Assembly: GCF_018304765.1 (NCBI RefSeq)
Contig: NZ_CP072642.1
Span: forward strand, 1,951,819 to 2,015,818
Direction: 5' to 3'
Source of the DNA: Chloracidobacterium sp. N
GTDB taxonomy: Bacteria > Acidobacteriota > Blastocatellia > Chloracidobacteriales > Chloracidobacteriaceae
DNA: 64,000 nucleotides
The notes under the pieces are model-generated. The model was not told where the DNA came from. It searched no databases and saw only the letters and a list, made by a program, of their open reading frames with translations. Shown piece by piece: positions 53,801 to 63,900 of this stretch; positions within the stretch are counted from its first letter, which is position 1; every line of letters begins with the position of its first letter. The position numbers and the translations under genes are program-made.

Positions 53801-54041
53801 GGCGCTGCGGGGTGAAGGCGCGACGGGCCTCGGACAGGCCTTTCTGGCGGCCGGCGCTTCGAGCGTCGTCGCCACGCTGGCCCGTACGGATGATCACTTC
53901 ATGCGTGACCTGATGTGCGCGTTTCATCGGGCGCGGCAGGCGGGAGCCAGTCCGGCCGTGGCGCTCCAGCAAGCCTGGCGCGCGGCCCCGGCCCACCATC
54001 CGGCACGGTGGGCAAATGTGGTTCTGCTTGGCGCACCGTAA
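50856..54041 (+). CDS. TPR-CHAT domain lipoprotein (caspase-like)
   Basis: This 1061-aa protein has an N-terminal signal with a likely lipobox (GLLAC), so it is probably a lipoprotein. Residues about 90-660 are TPR-like helical repeats (ALRQLLQTGRQRGTNPRRYSQACAFAARTC). The C-terminal CHAT domain has the cysteine-protease dyad His930 in HLAVHG and Cys976 in LSACESALG, followed by GEGATGLGQAFLAAGASSVVATL. All key features look intact, so proteolytic activity is plausible. A second ATG at 50862 gives almost the same protein. Exported CHAT proteins are not common (inference). Substrate unknown. Confidence 0.9.
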   Translation: MAMTSRQRASIVTTPWRSVRRGTWLLAFVVAGLLACRQPSLTSQPDVWQSLRQWPVTSPHGFRLSGAPAPPSGTTARLDLDQTTRLTAAVATATTLEPAACTHALLWRDLAAGEIHLARRRLTSPHPAPHPATADWSNDAAIVQSEWGLRHGRPEDFEAALKALNHAPATRDHARTAHFNRALLFQHLGLARRAEAEWRHYLDEEHDGAWAAVARQHLDDLTRQPPDLSHLQDTLAGLVDNPETPEAQSFFTHHLGALLDGTGALAEAFVTSGASTRLKQLHCLAQQTRQRAGDLWATDLAQVIARLRDTEQAAPWLAARQDLRQARQRYPIEGQPTAAEPLYARARQTFLAVGDLASAAEAELGLVYCAVQRPETAPLDRLSAALLSTARSRHYARLEGQTLRVRAQLALRQSRPALAVTHCQSALATFQMLSDWEETQRTLLILSDAHEHQGNAPAALLTLRQLLQTGRQRGTNPRRYSQACAFAARTCAAAGAFELGLAFAEEARAAAAGQTFPAFQLDAETLLAVLNIKSGRLAAAAAALDRAAGVLERVDDPRVRRVLALDYLPTAAWCRMALGEPVAALQLCTAAAENLRTGQHDAYWPLVESVRSAAHLALGNARSAEAALEAGIRWLETTRLRLTQTPDRQRFFHRQAELYERLAALRLKRGQVTEAFACLEQARARTLLDRRRQATGNPGASSPLPATGAAFIRALQVRLPEQVIVLAYAVGDEQTESFVLTRRDLRHTTLATGGAQLARDIHSLNGLLTDVTSDISHIRHIGQQLYATLIAPLKCSWTASTRLVIIPDGPLYSLPWAAICDAEGRWLAQQVPFSMCPSVATLVQALEQAREKDAPPAREPPTGTALVAADPDLSAAAEAHDLPPLSGARDELLCLQSILGPGVTLTGSEVTKARLMAALPQTHLAHLAVHGRAEPDAPLRSALHLTATAEDDGQLTAAEVYECSFPQLRLVVLSACESALGAALRGEGATGLGQAFLAAGASSVVATLARTDDHFMRDLMCAFHRARQAGASPAVALQQAWRAAPAHHPARWANVVLLGAP

Positions 54042-54145
54042 TTTTTCGGACTTACCAAGCCACGGCAGCGCAATGTAGCTTGGAAGCGGGTTCCTCCTCC
54101 GAACGGCGTCCCTGCCATTTCTCATCTTTTGCAGGTGAGGCGAGT

Positions 54146-54514
54146 ATGTCCTTTCCCATCAATGTTCAGGTCGAAAATCCTGTCAACGATCCCCTCCGCA
54201 TTGAAACCTGTACGGCTGAAGTGGCCGACAATGGCGACATCACGATCAGCGGCGAGGTCGTCCACACCGGCGATGACGGCGTGCGGCGCTACAATCCGTC
54301 GCTTCTGTTTACGGTTCTGGACAAGTACAACGTGCCTATCGGCAGCGGCCGCACCATGGCCGGCGGTGAGTTTCTTGTGCCGGGGCAGCGGGCCTACTTT
54401 GTCGGGACGGTGCCACGGATTGGCCAGTCGGCGCGGTTTGGCAAGGTTGTCGTCAGTGCCATTCCCAACAGCGGCTTCCGGGAAAACAAAAAGCGGGGCA
54501 AGGCGGCCAGCTAA
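54146..54514 (+). CDS. Small hypothetical protein
   Basis: This 122-aa protein starts at ATG 54146, with GAGG 6 nt upstream. It has alternating beta-strand patterns (FPINVQVENPVNDPLRIETC, ITISGEVVHTGDD, SLLFTVLDKYNVPIGS, KVVVSAIPNSGF) and ends with a basic tail. It is compatible with an Ig-like or cupredoxin-like fold, but nothing decisive is seen. It follows the CHAT gene by 104 bp and converges with gyrB. Confidence 0.65.
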   Translation: MSFPINVQVENPVNDPLRIETCTAEVADNGDITISGEVVHTGDDGVRRYNPSLLFTVLDKYNVPIGSGRTMAGGEFLVPGQRAYFVGTVPRIGQSARFGKVVVSAIPNSGFRENKKRGKAAS

Positions 54515-54532
54515 GCTTGCGCCCTGCCCATT

Positions 54533-54580
54533 CCCGGCAAAACTGTCCCGGCAAAACTGTCCCGGCAAAACTGTCCCGGA
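54533..54580 (+). repeat. 14-bp tandem repeat, 3.4 copies
   Basis: CCCGGCAAAACTGT is repeated exactly three times (54533-54546, 54547-54560, 54561-54574), followed by a partial CCCGG copy. It lies in the 97-bp gap between two convergent genes (small hypothetical and gyrB). Confidence 0.93.
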
Positions 54581-54611
54581 CGGACGGCGGCCGGCCCCGT
54601 CGCGCAACCGG

Positions 54612-57167
<2,556 letters not shown>

Positions 57168-57180
57168 TCAGTCCTGACAC

Positions 57181-58140
57181 TCAGGCGGGGCGGGCAATAA
57201 AAAAGAGACTTCGGGCAAAACAGGTAAACTGGCGGTCATTGTCCACGTATTCGGTCATTTCCGCCGATACCTTCCCGATTCCGGCCCGCTTGAAGGGCTG
57301 CCGGCTGCTGGTTTTCGTCAGCCCCCAAACGGGTTCGATGGCACGCGCTACGGTGCGAAAGTCCCGGTTGACCACGGTCGGGGCAGAAACCGAAGCCAAC
57401 AGCCAGTCGCCGAGGCGCGCATGGTTTTCCGCCGCCAGCAGCCCCCGGCGCGGGCCGAGACACGAGTAGTCAAACCCATCGGCGCGAATCCGTATGTGGG
57501 TGGCCAGGGTTGGACCAAACAGATCAATGACGGGCACTTCTTCGTCGTTGGTGTAAATCTCCTCCCGTTCGGCCTTGGTACGGCGTGTGGCCGTGGATTC
57601 CCGCGCCAGCACCTGACGGAAACGCAGCATCCCAAAGACCAGCAGGGAGATGTCTTTCCAGGGCAGGCGGAGGGGGGTCGCGGGTTCACTGCTCCACACT
57701 TCGAGGTATTCCCCCACGGCCACCAACGCCCGGGCGCGCCGTGGCGGATGGAGCGGCGACAACTGGGTATCGGACAGGATCAGGGTACGCAGCCCGGACT
57801 GCGCCAGGCGCTGGGTCAGCAGCACGGCATCGTGGGAGGTGGCCGCGCGCGCAATCGGCACCGGCGAGGGGGAGGCCAGCAGGTGCGCCGCCTGCTCCGG
57901 CGTGAGGCGTCCGACCGTGGCCACTTCCTCGATGGCTTCGGCGGTCGGCGGCAGCGAAGGCAGGAAGATGACATTGTAGCCCGGCTCAATATCGGCGGCG
58001 TCCCGCAGGCTGGGAAGCACCTGGCTTTCCTGCCCCGGCACGAGCAGGGGTTGGCCGCAAAACAGGCAGGTGGTGCGGTGGAGTCCGTTCAGGCGGCCGC
58101 ACTTGGGACAGGCTACGGTCGAGATTTTGGCTGTCGTCAT
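57181..58140 (-). CDS. Zinc-ribbon protein, unknown function
   Basis: This 319-aa protein has an N-terminal zinc ribbon (CPKCGRLNG and CLFCGQP). The body has a hydrophobic core: HDAVLLTQRLAQSGLRTLILSD, RARALVAVGEYLEVW and LPWKDISLLVFGMLRFRQVL. The IGKVSAEMTEYVDNDRQF region follows near the end. No membrane segment is seen. The start at 58140 gives MTTAKISTV; longer in-frame starts (58182, 58206) are possible and 58206 lies inside the IS element's hairpin. No family was recognised. It sits next to the IS607-type element, whose insertion may have removed its original promoter (inference). Confidence 0.65.
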   Translation of the reverse strand: MTTAKISTVACPKCGRLNGLHRTTCLFCGQPLLVPGQESQVLPSLRDAADIEPGYNVIFLPSLPPTAEAIEEVATVGRLTPEQAAHLLASPSPVPIARAATSHDAVLLTQRLAQSGLRTLILSDTQLSPLHPPRRARALVAVGEYLEVWSSEPATPLRLPWKDISLLVFGMLRFRQVLARESTATRRTKAEREEIYTNDEEVPVIDLFGPTLATHIRIRADGFDYSCLGPRRGLLAAENHARLGDWLLASVSAPTVVNRDFRTVARAIEPVWGLTKTSSRQPFKRAGIGKVSAEMTEYVDNDRQFTCFARSLFFIARPA

Positions 58141-58205
58141 GTCGTTACCACGCACCCGCCAGAGAGCACGACTACCGTTCATCACCGTTCTGTCAGACTT
58201 ACTCA

Positions 58206-58241
58206 TTCCTGCTCAAGCAGGAACAAAGCTGACTTCCTGCT
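58206..58241 (-). ncRNA. omegaRNA-like 3' structure overlapping the tnpB end
   Basis: On the minus strand AGCAGGAA (58241-58234), TTCCTGCT (58223-58216) and AGCAGGAA (58213-58206) follow one another. The middle block can pair with either outer copy in 8-bp stems, so the hairpins are mutually exclusive. TnpB-associated omegaRNAs are known to overlap the 3' end of tnpB, and the position fits. Expression is not shown. Confidence 0.5.
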
Positions 58242-59406
58242 TCGTTGAGGCCGGTTTCACGACCGCCTTGCGGCTGCCGCCAGAGCCTTCCTCTCCACAG
58301 GCTGACACCGTGGAACTCACGGCGTATCGGGCAAGATTCCGCGCCGCATTCACATCCCGGTCGTGCGAAGCGCCACAAGCCGGACACAGCCACCGGCGTA
58401 CAGCCATTGGCAGTACCTCCAGCTTATGTCCGCAAGCCGAACACGTCCGGCTGCTCGCAAAGAAGCGGTCGGCAGCCACCACCAGCCCGCCACGCCTTGC
58501 CGCCTTGTACTCCAGTTGCCGCCGGAACTCACCCCACCCCATGTCGGCAATGGAGCGGGCCAGTCGCCGGTTGGCCAGCATGCCGCGCACATTCAGGTCT
58601 TCAATGACAATGGTATGAAACCGGCGTGGAAGCTCGCTCGTGAGCTTGTGCAGGGCATCCTGCCGGATGTTGGCTATCCGCGCATGCAGCCGTGCCAGCT
58701 TCCGGCGGGCCCGGACGCGGTTGCGCGATCCCTTCTGCTTTCTGGACAGACTTCGCGACAGCCGGCGCAGGCGCCTGAGCAGGGCAGTGTGTGGTTTGGG
58801 CCCGGCAATTGTTTCTCCCGTCGAGAGCGTCGCCAGCGCCGTCACACCCACATCCACCCCCACCACGCCTTGGTTCTCGGCGGGGCGTCTGGGCGGATCG
58901 TCGGTGTCAACGGTGATGCTGACAAACCAGCGGTCGGCTGTGCGGGAGACCGTGGCTGACATGACCTTGCCGGAAAAGCGCAACGGCTCGCGCATCCGCA
59001 CCCAGCCCAACTTCGGAATGCGAATGCGTAAGCCCCTGACGTTCACCTGGTCATTCGTAATCGTGAAACGATCATCCACGCCCTTTCTGCGAAACTTCGG
59101 ATACCGGGCGCGACCATCAAAGAAATTCTCGAACGCCTGCCCCAACTGGATGATGGCCATCTGCGGGGCACACTTGGTGACCTTCAGCATCCAGGGGAAC
59201 TGTTCGCGCTTGATGGCGTTGAGTTGGCGGCGCAGGGCCGCCTCGGACGGCCTGGGCCGGCGGTTGTCAGCCTTCCATGCCGCATACTGCTGTTGCCACT
59301 GGTCCAGCGCCCAGTTCCAGGCAAAGCGGGCCGTGCCGGCCGCGCGGGCCAGCCAGGTGGCCTGCCGGTTGTTCGGATCAAGCGCAATCCGATGGGCCGT
59401 CAACAT
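58213..59406 (-). CDS. tnpB: TnpB RNA-guided endonuclease (IS607 type)
   Basis: TnpB is the ancestor-type RNA-guided nuclease of IS200/605 and IS607 elements. The 397-aa protein has the N-terminal REC/wedge region (AWNWALDQWQQQYAAW), then a RuvC fold with the catalytic triad Asp185 (GVDVGVTALA), Glu269 (VIEDLNVRG) and Asp351 (HDRDVNAARN). A zinc ribbon is formed by C322, C325, C341 and C344. All active-site residues are present, so it should be catalytically competent. Its start overlaps the tnpA stop by 7 bp. It lies 72 bp before the zinc-ribbon protein at 57181. Confidence 0.94.
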   Translation of the reverse strand: MLTAHRIALDPNNRQATWLARAAGTARFAWNWALDQWQQQYAAWKADNRRPRPSEAALRRQLNAIKREQFPWMLKVTKCAPQMAIIQLGQAFENFFDGRARYPKFRRKGVDDRFTITNDQVNVRGLRIRIPKLGWVRMREPLRFSGKVMSATVSRTADRWFVSITVDTDDPPRRPAENQGVVGVDVGVTALATLSTGETIAGPKPHTALLRRLRRLSRSLSRKQKGSRNRVRARRKLARLHARIANIRQDALHKLTSELPRRFHTIVIEDLNVRGMLANRRLARSIADMGWGEFRRQLEYKAARRGGLVVAADRFFASSRTCSACGHKLEVLPMAVRRWLCPACGASHDRDVNAARNLARYAVSSTVSACGEEGSGGSRKAVVKPASTKQEVSFVPA

Positions 59407-60032
59407 ACCTGTGCCTCGGCGACGTCCTGCTTCACGCCGTCAACAAGTTTCCGGTTCCGGTGTGACCGGCTGCCATAAAGCCGGGCACTGAAGATGGTGC
59501 TGATCTTCAGCACGTCTTTCGCCAGGTCTTCCTCAAACGTCGTGTCCTCGCCCTGGTTGAGCATCACCACTTCAACGTTTTTGGCCTCGCCAATGGCAAA
59601 CACCAGTTCGGCACCGAAACGGAGCAGCCGGTCCTTGTGCGTGATGACCAGCCGCCCGGCTTCTCCGGCCAGGATGGACTCCAGCCAACACCTCAGTCCT
59701 TTCTTGTGGTCGTTCATGCCGGAACCAGGGCCGGCAATGATCCCGAACGTCCAGCCCGGTTGGGCGCAGTACAGTTCAGGAACCTGCTTTTGCCGCTCCA
59801 GCTCGTCTTTCTGGTCATGACTGGAAACACGGGCGTCAGCGATGGTGCGCCGCGCCGTTTCCCGGCCGCGGAACGACGCGGGACACAGCCGGGTCAGGTC
59901 ATACCGCCGGTGCCCACCCGGCGTGCGTTCGTCGGGCAAAAGCCACCCCTCGCGTTCCCAGCGGCGCAGGGTCTGAGCTGAAACACCCAGGAACCCGGCC
60001 GCTTTGTGGATACTGACCATCCGGCGTGACAT
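59400..60032 (-). CDS. tnpA: IS607-type serine transposase TnpA
   Basis: This 210-aa serine-recombinase transposase has an N-terminal MerR-like helix-turn-helix (MVSIHKAAGFLGVSAQTLRRWEREGWLLPDERTPGGHRRY), typical of IS607. The catalytic domain follows: TIADARVSSHDQKDELERQKQ with the nucleophilic Ser, then LVITHKDRLLRFG and IFSARLYGSRSHRNRKL. Start at 60032 (MSRRMVSI) is chosen by protein context; no strong ribosome site is seen, and 60020 is also possible. It is divergent from ubiX. Confidence 0.93.
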   Translation of the reverse strand: MSRRMVSIHKAAGFLGVSAQTLRRWEREGWLLPDERTPGGHRRYDLTRLCPASFRGRETARRTIADARVSSHDQKDELERQKQVPELYCAQPGWTFGIIAGPGSGMNDHKKGLRCWLESILAGEAGRLVITHKDRLLRFGAELVFAIGEAKNVEVVMLNQGEDTTFEEDLAKDVLKISTIFSARLYGSRSHRNRKLVDGVKQDVAEAQVC

Positions 60033-60202
60033 ATCAAATTGTAGATAAATAAGCATAAATGTGCAACTACTGCGTCGGCAGTAAAAGCCCTTGCAGTTTA
60101 CCACTTCCACAGCAATGATGGCGCTGGAGTTACCTGTCCGGCCCGGACCGTGTCTGCCCCGGAAACCCGGACAACTTTACGGCTCCGTGAGTCGCAGTTT
60201 TC

Positions 60203-60838
60203 GTGAAACACCTGACCGTTGCCATCACCGGTGCGAGCGGCGCCATCTATGCCCAGCGTCTGCTGCACTATCTCGATGCCAGCCCCGATGTGGCCCGCAT
60301 CAGCCTGGTCATCAGTGCGCTGGGCGTGACGGTCATCCGGGAAGAACTTGAACTGCCTGTCACCGGCACCCGGCAAAGTGATGCCGAGTTGCTGCTGGGC
60401 CGGCCGACGACCAAGATCACCCTTTTGCCCGCCAGGGATGTCGGCGCGACGATTGCCAGCGGCTCCCACCCGTGCGACGGCATGGCCGTTGTGCCGTGCA
60501 GCATGGGCAGCCTGGGCTACATTGCCTCCGGCATTGCCCGCGACCTGGTTCACCGCGCCGCAGACGTGATGCTCAAGGAACGCCGGCGGCTGGTGCTGGT
60601 GCCCCGCGAAACGCCCTTCAATGCCATCCACCTGGAAAACATGCTGCGCGTCGAGCGGGCCGGAGCGTTGATCCTGCCGGCCTGTCCGAGCTTCTACCAC
60701 CGCCCGCAATCCATTCTGGAGCTGGTTGACCATCTCGTTTTTCGTATTCTGGCCCACCTTGACGTGCCACATCCGACCGAAACCACCTGGCAGGGACGGC
60801 GGACACCCACCGGGGAAGCCACTTCAGGCCAGATGTAG
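60203..60838 (+). CDS. ubiX: Flavin prenyltransferase UbiX
   Basis: UbiX attaches a dimethylallyl group to FMN, making the cofactor of UbiD. The 211-aa protein begins with the flavodoxin-like GASGAIYAQRLLHYL motif. It contains the conserved VVPCSMGSLGYIASGIARDLVHRAADVMLKERRRLVLVPRETP block and PACPSFYHRPQSILELVDHLVFRILAHL. A GTG start at 60203 fits the family N-terminus (MKHLTVAITGASG). The matching UbiD is at 16913-18361. Its 3' end overlaps the convergent gene at 60824 by 15 bp. The IS607 element inserted just upstream may influence its promoter. Confidence 0.95.
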   Translation: MKHLTVAITGASGAIYAQRLLHYLDASPDVARISLVISALGVTVIREELELPVTGTRQSDAELLLGRPTTKITLLPARDVGATIASGSHPCDGMAVVPCSMGSLGYIASGIARDLVHRAADVMLKERRRLVLVPRETPFNAIHLENMLRVERAGALILPACPSFYHRPQSILELVDHLVFRILAHLDVPHPTETTWQGRRTPTGEATSGQM

Positions 60839-61030
60839 GTCTTCGAGAATCTCACGCCGCCCGTACCCGCGCTGCCGCAGGTCACGTCCCCACCGCACAT
60901 CGGCGGCAATGAGCCGGATGTCGAGCAGTGGAAACCTGGCACGCAGGGCCAGGATGGCTTCTTCGGGAGACTCAAGGCGAATGGCCTCCAGCAGGGCGTC
61001 GAGGTATTCCTGGGTCGTGGACGCGGGCAT
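60824..61030 (-). CDS. Small helical hypothetical protein
   Basis: This 68-aa protein has ATG at 61030 with GAGGG a few nt upstream. It has a charged helical N-terminus (TQEYLDALLEAIRLESPEEAILALRARFPLLDIRL) and a short end with VRWGRDLRQRGYGRREI. No membrane segment. It overlaps the 3' end of ubiX by 15 bp convergently. Longer in-frame extension to 61168 lacks a good start. Function unknown; recognisable mainly by composition and a clear ribosome site. Confidence 0.55.
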   Translation of the reverse strand: MPASTTQEYLDALLEAIRLESPEEAILALRARFPLLDIRLIAADVRWGRDLRQRGYGRREILEDLHLA

Positions 61031-61241
61031 AGGTCCCTCTTTTGCAGGTGTCTCTGATTGCACCTGGCATCCCTCGTCGCCATCTCGTCGGCGTCGCAGC
61101 GACGTGGACAGGCACGACATCTTGCCAAGTGTGCGCTGAATACTACACCTTCTGCCACACAGCTTCAATTTTACCGGCTATCCGAACAGCATCCCCATCC
61201 GGTTTTGCCGCCCGAAAGCACCAGGTCCGCAGGAGCAGGTC

Positions 61242-62642
61242 ATGAAACGTGATGACTACCGCCGTGAGTTCGCGGCCTTTCAGGCGGCACGCGCCAGTGC
61301 GCGGCAGGCGGGCTGGCGGCAGACTTCCCCCTTCGAGCCGCTTCCACCCCCGCTGCATGACCGCTTCAGTGACCTGTGGTCATCCACGACGGTGGAAGCC
61401 CTGCGCCGGGCATGCCAGGACGACACCTCCCGCCCGGCGGTCGAACAGCGCGGCGGACAGGTTCTTCAGACTTTTGCCGAAAACTGGTTCATCCGCGCCG
61501 CCACCCGGGAACTCGACGCCGAACTCCACCGGGCGCTGACGACACCGTTCATCACCTGGCAGGGGCAACGCCATGCCGCCACGACGGTCGCCGGTTGGCT
61601 GGGACCGGAGACCGACCGGGCCACCCGCCAGGAACTGACCCGCCGGCTGGAGGCGCACTACGCCAGTCTGGTGGACCTTCAGGCGCAACGCTGGGAGCTC
61701 GCAGCACAGGCAGCCCGGCAACTCGGCTATGACAGCCTTGCCGCCCAGGCCGCGGCACACACCCAACGGCTCTGTGGCGAAGACCTGGCCGCCTGGACGA
61801 CCGCTTGTGAGCGGTTTCTGGCTGAAACTGACACCGCCTATCGCCGCGCCGTGGCTGCCGCCAGGGACACCTACCCAACCGACCCCTTCGCCCACCGCCG
61901 GCAACGGTATCTGGCCGAGGAACTGCTACGCGGCTTTGGCATCCGCCCATGGCAGCAAACCAGCCTCACCACGACCTGGCACACCACCGGCATCACCGGG
62001 GTCTTCCGGGTACGCATACCCGAAGACATCCGCTGGGCCGTCGCGCCACCGCGCGGCTGGCAAAGCTGGCGTGGTTTTCTGGGTGAACTGGCGCGCGTCC
62101 AACAGGCCGCCTGGACTTCTCCGAACCTGCCCGTCGAACTCCGCAGCCATGGCGACCCTGCCGTTGCCGCAACCTGGGACTGGCTTTTTGCCGGGTTGTT
62201 GACCGACCACCGCTGGCTGGCCGGGATGCTCGACCTTCAGCTTCCCCCGGCCGTGCAGCGCGCGATGGACGCCTGGCGCTGGCACGTTGTACGGCAGGCG
62301 GCCTGGCGCTGTATCGCATGGTATGGGCGTGCCACGGCTGACTGGCCGCTGGAGCGCCTCCGCACCGGGTTTGAACAGCACCTGGGTGAAACGCTTTCCG
62401 ACTGGGAGCTTTACCGGGAGCTCGATCTGGCGGCCCACGCTTTCGGGCAACTCCGCGGGGCCTGGCTGGCGGCCGCCCTCGATGACTGGTTGCGCACCCG
62501 GTACGGCCTCTGGCCCACCAGTCGGCGTGCCGGAGATGACCTCGTTGACCTGTGGAATACCGGCTTCCGCTACCCGGCTGGCAAGTTGGCCAAACTCGTT
62601 GGCGTCGGGCCGCTGACGATGGAGGCTTTCCTTGCCCACTGA
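61242..62642 (+). CDS. M3-peptidase-like protein lacking HExxH
   Basis: The 466-aa protein aligns by eye with the C-terminal catalytic half of M3 oligopeptidases: the segment ...FLGELARVQQAAWTS...LPVELRSHGDPAVAATWDWLF corresponds to the family's HEMGHAxH...LPxEFRxLGDNSVTExxAFLL. The zinc motif HExxH reads GELAR, and the downstream Glu ligand position is Ala. The metal site is therefore lost. The C-terminal end LWNTGFRYPAGKLAKLVGVGPLTMEAFL matches the family end. No signal peptide. Likely a non-catalytic binding protein (inference). Confidence 0.6.
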   Translation: MKRDDYRREFAAFQAARASARQAGWRQTSPFEPLPPPLHDRFSDLWSSTTVEALRRACQDDTSRPAVEQRGGQVLQTFAENWFIRAATRELDAELHRALTTPFITWQGQRHAATTVAGWLGPETDRATRQELTRRLEAHYASLVDLQAQRWELAAQAARQLGYDSLAAQAAAHTQRLCGEDLAAWTTACERFLAETDTAYRRAVAAARDTYPTDPFAHRRQRYLAEELLRGFGIRPWQQTSLTTTWHTTGITGVFRVRIPEDIRWAVAPPRGWQSWRGFLGELARVQQAAWTSPNLPVELRSHGDPAVAATWDWLFAGLLTDHRWLAGMLDLQLPPAVQRAMDAWRWHVVRQAAWRCIAWYGRATADWPLERLRTGFEQHLGETLSDWELYRELDLAAHAFGQLRGAWLAAALDDWLRTRYGLWPTSRRAGDDLVDLWNTGFRYPAGKLAKLVGVGPLTMEAFLAH

Positions 62643-62757
62643 GCGGTGAAGTTGCCGCCGCTTTGACCGCATGGTAGTGTTGGATACATGGTGGCTTTTC
62701 TCACATTTCCTGATGCGCCAGCCACCATCGCATCCCCAAGGTGGAGGACTTTTCGCC

Positions 62758-63156
62758 ATGTCTGAAAGCTCGAACAAAATCACCTACTTTCTTGCCGGTG
62801 CCAGCATCGGCGCGCTGGTGGCCCTGCTCTTTGCTCCCAAGTCGGGACGCGAGCTGCGCAGCGACATCAGCGATGCCACCCGGCGCGGCATTGACTACAC
62901 GACGGAAAGCGCCAAGTCGCTGGGTGAGAAGGCCTCGCATCTCTACACCAGCGGGCGGGAAAAAACGTCGGAGCTGTACAGCCTGGGCAAGGAAAAAGCT
63001 TCCCATCTGCTGGAATCCGGGAAGGGCCTGCTCGACGAACAGCGTGACCGGGTGGCAGCCGCTATCGAAGCCGGCAAGCAGGCGTACCGGGACAAGAAAG
63101 CCGAGGTGCTGGCTCTGAACCCGAAAGAAACGACCGATAGCGAACCGGCCCTGTAG
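62758..63156 (+). CDS. YtxH-domain protein
   Basis: This 132-aa protein has an N-terminal membrane segment (YFLAGASIGALVALLFAPKSGRELR) typical of YtxH proteins. Long amphipathic repeats follow (ESAKSLGEKASHLYTSGREKTSELYSLGKEKASHLLESGKGLL). They repeat in an 11-residue-like rhythm reminiscent of LEA-type stress proteins. The start ATG at 62758 has GGAGG 10 nt upstream. It is probably a membrane-anchored stress protein (family knowledge: general stress association). It lies 105 bp before the DUF948-like gene. Confidence 0.9.
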   Translation: MSESSNKITYFLAGASIGALVALLFAPKSGRELRSDISDATRRGIDYTTESAKSLGEKASHLYTSGREKTSELYSLGKEKASHLLESGKGLLDEQRDRVAAAIEAGKQAYRDKKAEVLALNPKETTDSEPAL

Positions 63157-63261
63157 GGCACTGTCAGTCCAGCGCGGCTGGCGCCGGTGTGAACCCTCTC
63201 AACCTGTTGGTGGCGGTGCCCTGCGGGCCGCGCCAAGGCTCCATCCTGTGGGTCACGAGTC

Positions 63262-63900
63262 GTGATTACAAACGAAATCTTCCAGATCGTCATCAGCGTT
63301 TCGCTGGTCGTTGTCTTTATCGTTCAGTTGGCGCTGCTCATTGTTCTCTACCGGCTCGTCACCAGAGTGATCAGCCTGGTCGAGCAGGTGCGCGTCAAAA
63401 CTGACCCGGTTGTTGAGCAGACACGCCAGCTTCTGACCTCGGCCAAGCCGATCATCGAGAAGGCACAGGCCACGGCCGAGGCCATCAACCCGATTCTCGT
63501 GCGCACCAACGAACTGCTGGGAGTCGCGCGCGAAACGACGGTGCTGGTACGGGACACGACGGCGACGATCAAAACCGAAACCCAGGCCTGTCTGGCCGCC
63601 GTCACGGCGACGACCAGGGAACTTTCCCGCCTCACGACGGAAAGCGCCCAGGAAGTCTCGGCGCTTGTCAAGGACACCTCCGAACAACTCCGCACCCAGG
63701 TGGACACCTACGCCCACGTCGCCTCACGGACGGCGCTGCGCATTGACGACACCGCCTCCATCATCCAGCAGGATGTGTTGCGCCCCGTACACGAAATTTC
63801 CGCCATGCTGACCGCGGTCAAGACGTTCCTCAGCGTTTTGCTGACACCGGAGCGGAAAACCATTGACCGCGCCTATCAGGACGAAGAAATGTTCATCTAG
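63262..63900 (+). CDS. DUF948-like membrane protein with coiled coil
   Basis: The 212-aa protein starts at GTG. One N-terminal transmembrane segment (VISVSLVVVFIVQLALLIVLY) precedes a long helical coiled-coil-like region with Thr/Ala/Glu-rich repeats (VRVKTDPVVEQTRQLLTSAKPIIEKAQATAEAINPIL; then TTRELSRLTTESAQEVSALVKDTSEQL). The layout matches DUF948-type proteins often beside YtxH genes. It lies 105 bp after the YtxH gene on the same strand. Function unknown. Confidence 0.82.
   Translation: MITNEIFQIVISVSLVVVFIVQLALLIVLYRLVTRVISLVEQVRVKTDPVVEQTRQLLTSAKPIIEKAQATAEAINPILVRTNELLGVARETTVLVRDTTATIKTETQACLAAVTATTRELSRLTTESAQEVSALVKDTSEQLRTQVDTYAHVASRTALRIDDTASIIQQDVLRPVHEISAMLTAVKTFLSVLLTPERKTIDRAYQDEEMFI

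Larger units (their letters stand above)
58204..60090 (-). mobile_element. IS607-type element (tnpA-tnpB), apparently intact
   Basis: An IS607-family arrangement has a serine-recombinase transposase (59400-60032) and TnpB (58213-59406), overlapping by 7 bp on the same strand. Neither gene has a stop, frameshift or missing catalytic residue visible. The region beyond tnpA (60020-60090) is distinctly AT-rich against a GC-rich background and holds a TACTGC/GCAGTA hairpin (60068-60083), perhaps the left end. The right end is marked by hairpins at 58206-58241. IS607 elements lack terminal inverted repeats, so both limits are estimates. Confidence 0.75.
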
